Shown in pieces: positions 55,941-64,000 of a DNA stretch of 64,000 nucleotides. A program made the position numbers and the translations under genes. The first letter of the stretch is position 1. Every line of letters begins with the position of its first letter. The notes under the pieces were generated by a model. It did not search any database. It saw only the letters and a list, made by a program, of their open reading frames with translations, and had not been told where the DNA came from. Source of the DNA: Sphagnum compactum (lineage: Eukaryota > Bryophyta > Sphagnopsida > Sphagnales); NCBI GenBank assembly GCA_965153455.1, contig OZ234502.1, forward strand, positions 1-64,000. Direction: 5' to 3'.

Positions 55941-58900
55941 CTTTTGCATGGTCTCACAAGTTGAAAGTTTATTATTTTTGGTAAATGTGTATGCAATTAT
56001 AATGCTTCATTTTTAAAAGAACTTAATTGGACTTTGGAGACGTCCCCAACTAATTACATGTGTAACATTAGGGTTTTTCAATGTTTGTCAACCCTGATTT
56101 TAACCATCGTTTGAGCAAACTTTTGGTAAAATGTAATATTTTACTATTAGACTATTATGTTCATGGAATATTTTGCATGACATTAAAAAAAAATCTAATT
56201 TATAAATGAATGTTGTTTGGTAGTCCAAGGTAATATGCATACAAACAAATAAAATGACTATTCACTCATTATTCCCATGTTTAAATCCATTGAAGTCCTA
56301 TTGTTAAAAGGCATTAGAACCTAAATTCTAATGATAAAGTGTGTAGAACCTTCTCATTTGATGCAATGTGACTTTGTTGTCAAAAATGGCTGGACCATCA
56401 ATTCTTTCACGTGACACAAGGTAAGTCAAATAGATGGTTCAACCAACAACTTTGTTGTAGATGGAGGAATTTTCTTATGGAATATAATATAAGAAAATGT
56501 AAGTGATTTGAACATGCGTAAGTGGAATGTGTGGTTTGCAGGGTTGGAAATTTTGACCCTTTACTCACATATATATTCATTCGAAATAAAAGGTGAGTGA
56601 ATTTGACAAACCATGTGCAATTTAAATATGATGAAACACATAGGAATATAATTAAACAAAATAATGAGATGTAATTAGATAAAACACACATAACATAAGA
56701 CTTTTTCATTTTTTATGTCAAAAAATTATGATCCACATAAAGTTAAACATTTTGGACCATGCATTTGGAGGACGTTGTCAAATTTGTTCTACTCCCAACA
56801 TTGTAACCATCTATTGGTGTGGGTGACAATATTTACAATCATATCTAATGTTGTGACTTCACTTCTTCATGAAATCAAAGGATTGAACATTGTAGGACCA
56901 CTATGAAAGTACAATGTGTATCAGGGCCATTACATCAATATATATAAGTAAGATAATTTGTCCTTTACTACTTTGTAAATTGAATTATAGTTTTCAATTT
57001 ATGGCCCATTTTGTACCCATAATCTACTTTCAAAAGTTTAGTGAATTTATAATGTACAATTGTTGAAATAGGTTTTTTCTTAATAGCATTATCAACAACT
57101 TCATCCATCATACTCAACAATCAATCATAAGCTTGCAAATTTGAAACATAAATGTAGCCGAAAAGAACACCTAGACCTACCCATTTTGTTACATTCATGT
57201 GAATTGTCCACATGCAAATACACTTTTATTTGCTAGTCGCAACCTTGTCATTTAAAAAAGTTACCCATGATACTACATGTGAAAGAACTATTACTTTAGT
57301 TGAATTTTTTTGTAAATTTAAATACAAATTGTTTCACGGTGGCATTTGGCAATTAGGTTGTTTTTTAAGTTTGACATAAACTATACAATAAATAAAAAAG
57401 TTGATGAACTAAAAAAGATGTTTCAAAACCTTTAAGGTGATGTGATTATAGGGGTCAGGATTTTATTTTTTGTTTAAGCTCACCTTTAGCTTCTTGTGTT
57501 TCAAAACTCAAACCAATTATGTTGAGTATATGGCTAGTCATATAAAAATCATAATACGTAATTTATTATCATGCAAAATAAATCAATACTAGAAAGGTAG
57601 AATTGATGACTAATACCAAATTATTTCATTAGTAGATTAAAGTTTTATACTAGTACATTAACATTGGGTTTTTTTCAACGAGGCAAGAATTGAAGATAGA
57701 AATAAAAAAATTGGATTTTATTTTTACCAACATTCACAATTGTGCCGTATATCAAGTAAGTCTTTCATTATGATAAAAATAAAATATGTCAAATGAATAT
57801 GACATGCTTATAGGATAGATGTGTGGATGTATTTGTAAACATGTTGAAAAAAATTTAGTTATCATAAAGAATGTACAAATGGACTTGGATTTAGTGTTAC
57901 AATAACATCATTGAAAATCATGAGTTGTGTTTGAATCTACTTATAAAAAATGAAATTAATTGATTGATCATGATGATATGATAACCAAAAAAGGCTATGT
58001 GGATTTGTGTAATGGTGTATATTAATAAAACATGGACATTGTCAGGAAGCTAAGTAGCAAAGCACAATTTTGTAAGTGAAAATGGCATGTTGTTCAAATT
58101 TTAACCAGAGGAAAAACATGTGAACTACCCAAAGTTCATGCAATATTACTTTTTTCCTTTTTTCCTTGAAGTTCCCAAATACTATGAATATTTTTAGTTA
58201 ATAATAGTTAGTCCATCTTTTTATAAAAATACATATCTAAAATAAAAACATGTGAAATATATAATCATAAAACATTTCGTTGATATTATAATTCATTTCA
58301 TGTCATAATATTTAAGTTTTTTGTTCATCAAGTTTGCTCCTTGCTGCTAACATTTTTTGTGTAGCATAATGCAAGCATGTATCAAAAGAATGGATCAAAA
58401 AGGAATTACATGTGCATGTTATTCTCTACTGTCATCAAGCTATATTTGGTTTTTCCTTACCTTAAATATTGTGCTTTTATTTGGTGGTCATAAATTAGAA
58501 AATGTGTCTTGTCATTCATTTTTTGTATGCAATTTAATTAACATTGTCCATACTTATTAATAGTCTCTATAACATGGTAGATATTCAATCTAACTAAATT
58601 CACCAGTCCACAAAACTAATATGCATTTTATTTCTTTAGATTTCATGATGAACACCAATAGTTAAACATTTGGATATAGGGAATTGCCCAAATTAATTAG
58701 AAATTTAACCAATTCAAAATGTTGCATATTTGCAAGATCTTGACAAATTATGAATCAATCAACCAAGGGGATGCGATTAAAAGGGTTGCGAAGGCATGAT
58801 TACATTCAATAGGAAGATCAATGTAAGTTCTTTCACACCCAAATGTACTTGATGAATTATAATGCACGTATGTCCAAGGCATATCCATTTAGAAAGATAA

Positions 58901-59336
58901 TATACATTGAATATGTTGGGCATATGGTCACAATCCGTAATTTTTTCTTTTGTATATTGAAAACAACTTGTGCTTGACATGCTCAATTATAACTTAATAT
59001 TAGTTGCATAATAATCATATTTTTTGACAAGCTTAATTTTATTTTGTTGAAATGGTACAAACATCAACTATTTGCATGTGGACAACCCATGGGTATCTGG
59101 ACACAATAATATTAATCCATGTAGTTATTACCACTACATTTGAATCATTATGTTGACATTTCCATATTACCATGCATTGGATTTATTGCATATTTGCTTT
59201 CATTCTATGTGCAAATATGTGTAGTGCAAAGTAACAAACCACCATGTTCGAAAGAAAGGCATGATATTCAAAAGGCCACATCTACCAAAACAAATGGAAA
59301 TACCTCAAGATCTTTTTATCTCTTGTCTTACAACAA
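55941..59336. other. AT-rich gene-free spacer
   Basis: Short frames only; nothing recognised on either strand. Confidence 0.5.
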
Positions 59337-59841
59337 ATCTTATATATAAAGTCACTTGTTGCGTGCGTCTGTCTGTCTGTCTGTGACCACTGGACGCAGA
59401 GAAAAGTGATGGGAAAGACACAAGACCGAGCACCGGTCGACGACCGTAAGATGGAGAGCCAGGTCCTGAAACCCAGTGTCCGTTTATCGAGGTCCTGAGA
59501 GCCAAATGCAGCAACACGGCAGCAACAGAAGAAGAGAGTCGCGGCTCCTAATAGGACTTGCATGGCTTCTAAAATTAGAGATGATGGTGGATGTGGACAC
59601 TGCAACACAAGGGTATTAGGCTTCAAATTTTTAGGTTTTTTGGGGGATGGGTTTGGGGTGAAAGGTAGAGTGGGGTTTGGGTCGTGGTTCTTTCACCTTC
59701 TTTTGTATCCCACCATCAATTCTTGCAACCCATTTAACTATGGTTTGAGTATATATGGGAGTCTTAAGACCATCCAAGTGAAGGAAAAAAGAAAGGCAGG
59801 CACGGGCGGATTGTGTCCGACTGTCACGGGTACCCACCAGT
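59337..59841 (-). mobile_element. ACTAGTG-family element, inverted copy
   Basis: Minus strand runs from ACTGGTGGGTACCCGTGACA at 59841 to 'caagtgactttatatataag' at 59337. It shares the 53101-53345 body and the terminal 'gtctgtctgtctgtc' type repeat with the copy at 52850-53660. It has one 95-bp unit and a unique 'gaccgagcaccggtcgacg' section. Confidence 0.82.
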
Positions 59842-62326
59842 CAAACATAAAAGGATAAGGCCACATTGTGCCCATGCTTGGACATCATTAACCATCTCAG
59901 TAAACACTAGAAAGGAAAATAAGTTAAATAAATTGCACTCTACATAGAAAGGGTTGAAAAGATACCCAAAAAAATATCATGCTACACCCAATAAAACCAA
60001 AAAACATATTGCTTAAGTAAAATGCAAGTCAATTTTTATGTTAATGCATTTCCAAATGATTCATAGATAAGGTATTTCAGGTCTTTTACGAATGAGTTTA
60101 AATCGTTAGCCCATGTGTTTTCCATTATAAGCCAATAGGCTAATGTGACTTTGATGAAGTTTATAGAAGGCATGTAGTGGAAGTAGTATGGGGGAAGGGG
60201 ATGTGGTTTCCTTAAATCAAATGCAAATAAGGAGAATGTAGTTAAGTGCCTTTTACGTTTAGTCATTTCGAATAACACTACCCCCTTCCTCAATCTTACC
60301 GCGCTTGTTGGCATAGAGTTAGCCAAGGTTTCTTATTCAACACTTGTCATAATCGTTGCTATTTTAGCCAACACATAAGATGACAAATAGTTCATAATAG
60401 GCATTTGATTCAACATTCCAACATACATGAAAATAAATTAATCCACTAGAATGGGTCATGGTTCTAGAAGGTGGGTCCTAAACAATACATAATTTGCCAT
60501 TTAAAAGGGTAATAGGAACAATGTATAAGTACTTGCAACAATTTGTGTGCCAATTTCTCTCATGAAACTTAGTACATAATTGTTTCAAACTCCGAAACAC
60601 TAAATCACATGCATGAAGATAAAAGATTATGTGGAAAGGATAAAATAACAAAAATACTTGCAACATTTTATTTGTCGATTTGTATGTGATATTGTAATTG
60701 AAAAAAACTCAAAGATGGCAACTCATGCATTTCCAAGGTTTTGTACAAAAAGCAGTTTATAAATAATTTATAAGAATTTGCAAAAGTTTAGTCCAACCCA
60801 TTCCTATGTGAAAATTAATGTACTTGTAAAATTTATTTAAATAATGCAACTATTTTTGCATGTTCAAGCTCTGATTTTGTACAAAAGGTCAAAAGGACAC
60901 TATATACATATAGGTACACCAATTTATTTGTTAGTTTATTTGTGACATTGATTTAGTTGTATAAAACTCAAAGATGGTGATTCACAAAGGGCAAAAAAAC
61001 TAATTTGTATAAGTAGAGATGCAGTGTTTACTTTGCCAATATCTATGTGAAAATAACTGTAATTTTTTAGAATTGAAAGATAGCGACAAAGGTCTTCATA
61101 TTGCATTTTTGGCCATTTAATTGCAAACCGTGCACTTCTATTATACAACATCTTGGGCAATAAGCATAGCAAAGCATTGAGAGGACTTGTCTTTACTAAC
61201 CTTCACCTAATTAATTCCACTGTCTTACCAAAGTAACTTAGGAATGGCAATAATAGGTGTCAATTAACTCAAAATCCACCTATATGTATCAGATTAAACT
61301 AAGCACATGTCAATTTCCTTTCTATAATTGGTGTGTACCAAAAAAAACTAGTAGAAAATCCAAAAATAATAAGCCCTTACATATACAAAATGAAAACACG
61401 AACAAAATCCTTGTGCATAAATGGATTAGAACACAAGCAAATTCCAAGTTCTAGGTGTTTTCTAAACTTGTAGCTCTAAATAAATCAATATGTTAAGTGT
61501 TGATGATAAGATCCTTCATGGAATTTGTTTTTTGAAAATTGACTTAAAACATATTGAACCTTTCCTACTCACTTGTTCTAAACATTAACCCTAAAGATTT
61601 AATTACATGGTAGAACTTACAAAACATCCTTTCTTTAGAAACTCAATTTGGTGATGCTAGATGTTTATGTCCCCAATTTCTCAAAACAATTTCTTCAACC
61701 ATAACATTCATAACATCCTTGGTTTTGAAAAGACAAGATATAAGTACTATCACAACTTGTAAACAAACAAGTGATAGATCCTTGACAAATCATAAGCACA
61801 TTTCTTAAACACCCCAACATTTAACCAATATTTTAGTCCATTCCACATTCCCTAGAATTTTTCATCATTTCCTCACCTCCACATCAAATGTTTTATTATG
61901 AGCATTGTCCAAAAAAATTTAGGTACTAGTGACACAATGAAAGTAAAGTTGATGAACATTACTAGTTTTAAATTGCATTCTAATCTCCCTTAGAGACATG
62001 TCTTTTACATGAAATTCTAAAAGCAATAGATGGAGAACACAAAACACACAAAACTTATTTGTTTCTCTTAAGAAGATTTGCTTCCTTAGTTCCACAACAT
62101 TCTCTTTAAATTCACCACCAAATCTGCATTCCCATCGTCACCACATTCATAAAACCAACCACTAGCTCTCCATTACCCTTTTCCATCAAAAGCAAAACTT
62201 CACAAAAGATACAAACATTAACAACACACGCCACACACCAAGATTTGATGTTAGAACAAGGACCACCATGTAATTCAACAACAATGTTATTGTTTTCGAA
62301 AACTTAAAAAATATAAACACAACAAA
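59842..62326. other. AT-rich gene-free spacer
   Basis: No convincing gene, RNA or terminal repeat. The 96-codon minus frame at 60036-60326 has no recognised motif. Confidence 0.5.
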
Positions 62327-62877
62327 CAAAGCATGATTGTACAAAGAAGAATCCTACCTTGGACCTTCATTGCTCACATCCACATTCTCTAGAATGAAAA
62401 ATTGTGTGCCAAAGTTAAGATACTTTAAATCATCCCATCCATTATTGATCAATTTTAGGTTACAAGGGTTTTTGTGAATTAGCCTAATTATCTTCGACCT
62501 ATGTGAAGTTCAGTTCTTCTATAAGAACTAGCTATCTTTGATAGCTGAGGTCAAGGTATCAATGTCAAAAGTTCATTACCTTGCCTATTGGCTAGTATAA
62601 TTATGATAGACAATAAATAAAATTAATGAGTTTCATTTGGGCATCGATGTGACAAGTTGCAAAGAGCCACACTATTTTATCACAACATTTGACTAGTTTG
62701 ATTCTTTAAACAATTCTTTTATTCAGCATTGGAAAGTATCTCCATCGTAGGTACCTTTGCCATCTCTTTAGTTGAGAGGCAATGGGGTAGAGATTGTTGT
62801 GGGACATTCACATTGCAACAGATCAAGTTGTTTATTGTTTTTATGTAAACATTGTTTTAACACATACATAGTATTAT
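62327..62877 (-). repeat. Dispersed repeat R, inverted copy
   Basis: Reverse complement of 29833-30382 (for example 'gcctaattatcttcgacc', 'aactagctatctttgatagc', 'acatttgactagtttgatt'). Homology ends abruptly on both sides. Confidence 0.85.
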
Positions 62878-63499
62878 CATAATTAAATAAAATAAGTGTA
62901 ACAATACCCAAAAAAACATGAAATATTAGGTTGAAAACGTGTGCCATGTTACAAGATAATATAACATTGTCATGAATCAAACCAATCCTCCAATACTAAA
63001 AGGCCAACAATAGAGATCTTAATTCAACTAGGTAGTCTGCACTCTAGAGAGAGCATGATGTAATAATAGTGTTTTTTTTCATCGTAGCAGGAAAAAAAAG
63101 AAAAATGAAAAAGCCATACACAGTCTCAAAGTCGCCCTATTAAGAGGAAGTTTTTTTTTCGAATCGCCATATGTTTACAATAGGTACTACCACGTCACCT
63201 AAACTTAGCACGATTCTTAAACTTTTTTACTTTCCTCTCTGACTTGTAGCCAAATATGGCTAAATCCTCTTGTGAATAATGGCCAACCCCACCGGCCTCA
63301 CAAATTTGAAAAAGAAAAAAAAGACTGGAACTTCGAAGTTGGAAGCGTGTTGTAGAGGGAGTTGCGGTGGAGGTATTGCTGCTGCTTCTGCGTTACTTAC
63401 GTCCGTGTTGCGCGCATCTGACGTGATCGACCGCAGACCCTTGTTTCCACAACTTCCGCGGACATCCCCTTAGAGAGTACAGCATTTCGCATCAAGCAC
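62878..63499 (+). other. Upstream region of the last gene
   Basis: AT-rich until about 63250, then GC-rich. A 64-codon frame at 63279-63473 (Lys-rich start, then CCRGSCGGGIAAASALL) has no recognised domain and ends just before the putative promoter. Confidence 0.35.
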
Positions 63500-63506
63500 T
63501 ATAAAT
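63500..63506 (+). promoter_or_regulatory. Putative TATA box
   Basis: TATAAAT lies 330 bp before the ATG at 63830, leaving about 300 bp for a 5' leader, which contains a GA run at 63677-63691. It is the only TATA-like word in this GC-richer stretch. Confidence 0.45.
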
Positions 63507-63829
63507 TGGTTGATTTTACATCATTATCTGTACACTCAAGCTCAGCTTTCTGATTTGATTGTAGTCTTCGAGGTTGCCAATTCATCCAGAAGAGGAATTA
63601 GCCAAATTTTCAAAGGAGGTCGAGTTTGGAGAATTTGACCTACTTACACTCGGGGGCAAGGATTTGTCTCCTTACTGAGAGAGAGAGAGAGAACACGGGA
63701 TTCGGTGCTTGGTTTTTTTTGTTGATGGACACTGACTGACAGAAAGATCGAGCGAAGGGAAGAGAGGAGTGGAGAACATTCAGCAAAACTACTTGTGATT
63801 CTAGAGTGGATAAATCGTGAGCATCGACG

Positions 63830-64000
63830 ATGTCGCGCCTTCATAACCTTCGTCAGCAAAGACAAGCTGCCGGTGCTCCAGCTTACTACCCTCTCGCGCC
63901 TGGCTATGGAGCTGCACCCCCAGCCGGCCCTTACTACCCGGCCCCAGGGCCGTACTATGGCGGAAATTCACAGATGATGATGCAGCCGGTTCAAGGGTTG
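63830..64000 (+). CDS. N-terminus of an unidentified Pro/Tyr/Gly/Ala-rich protein
   Basis: From ATG 63830 the frame stays open for 57 codons to the window edge: MSRLHNLRQQRQAAGAP, then a low-complexity part with repeated AYYP, GYG, GPYYPAPG and PYYGG, then SQMMMQP. Codons are GC-rich at the third position, unlike the AT-rich neighbourhood. The context 'cgacgatgtcg' is acceptable for initiation, and no closer upstream ATG lies in frame. Such Pro/Tyr/Gly tracts occur in RNA-binding, vesicle-coat and cytoskeletal proteins, but the visible part does not decide the family. No defects seen. Confidence 0.55.
   Translation, partial: MSRLHNLRQQRQAAGAPAYYPLAPGYGAAPPAGPYYPAPGPYYGGNSQMMMQPVQGL

Overview
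This looks like nuclear DNA from a large, transposon-rich streptophyte genome (a charophyte alga, bryophyte or fern would all fit; the species cannot be fixed from the window). The evidence is: intron-split eukaryotic exons with GT..AG borders (a plant-type ubiquitin-conjugating E2, a plant AMBRA1-like WD40 protein, an unusual kinase-like protein), a Ty3/gypsy chromovirus and its LTRs, an Emigrant/Lemi-like pogo MITE, SINE-like A and B boxes, and two short decayed blocks that look organellar (ribosomal protein uL2 of plastid type and a group II intron reverse transcriptase). No bacterial operons, rRNA genes or CRISPR arrays are visible.

Layout. 1-2249: GC-rich LTR material in minus orientation, broken by a 111-bp satellite. 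2250-4818: an E2 pseudogene on the + strand, with a solo LTR (TSD CAGAC) in an intron and a 13-bp exon deletion. 5466-8240: motif-rich spacer and possible exons of an unidentified + strand gene. 8290-16833: low-complexity DNA and copies of a dispersed repeat that ends in a small hairpin, including a 141-bp perfect palindrome. 16834-19900: 3' half of a chromovirus on the - strand (integrase, chromodomain, two polypurine tracts, truncated LTR). 20.9-21.7 kb: two tandem repeats. 22405-24172: the first two recognisable exons of the WD40 gene. 25.6-27.3 kb: a decayed Gln/Glu-rich coding relic. 28.8-31.7 kb: MITEs, AT-rich periodic arrays and 111-bp repeats. 31560-42930: two arms of about 3.4 kb in inverted orientation, each holding a SINE-like unit, an AT-decayed LTR-like block and a gag zinc-knuckle relic, flanking a 4.6-kb spacer with the kinase-like gene pieces. 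43.3-44.7 kb: the organelle-like blocks. 45-62 kb: AT-rich DNA with three copies of a non-autonomous element that begins ACTAGTG/ACTGGTG and ends near TATATATGTATAGATT. 63.2-64.0 kb: GC rises again, with a TATA box and the start of a new + strand gene running off the window.

Almost everything is mobile-element sediment. Host genes survive as fragments: the E2 copy is dead, the WD40 gene has a likely frameshift and loses its remaining exons, and the kinase-like locus is out of order. Only the gene starting at 63830 has no visible defect, and only 57 codons of it are present. Gene names come from recognition of protein motifs by eye; no database search was made.
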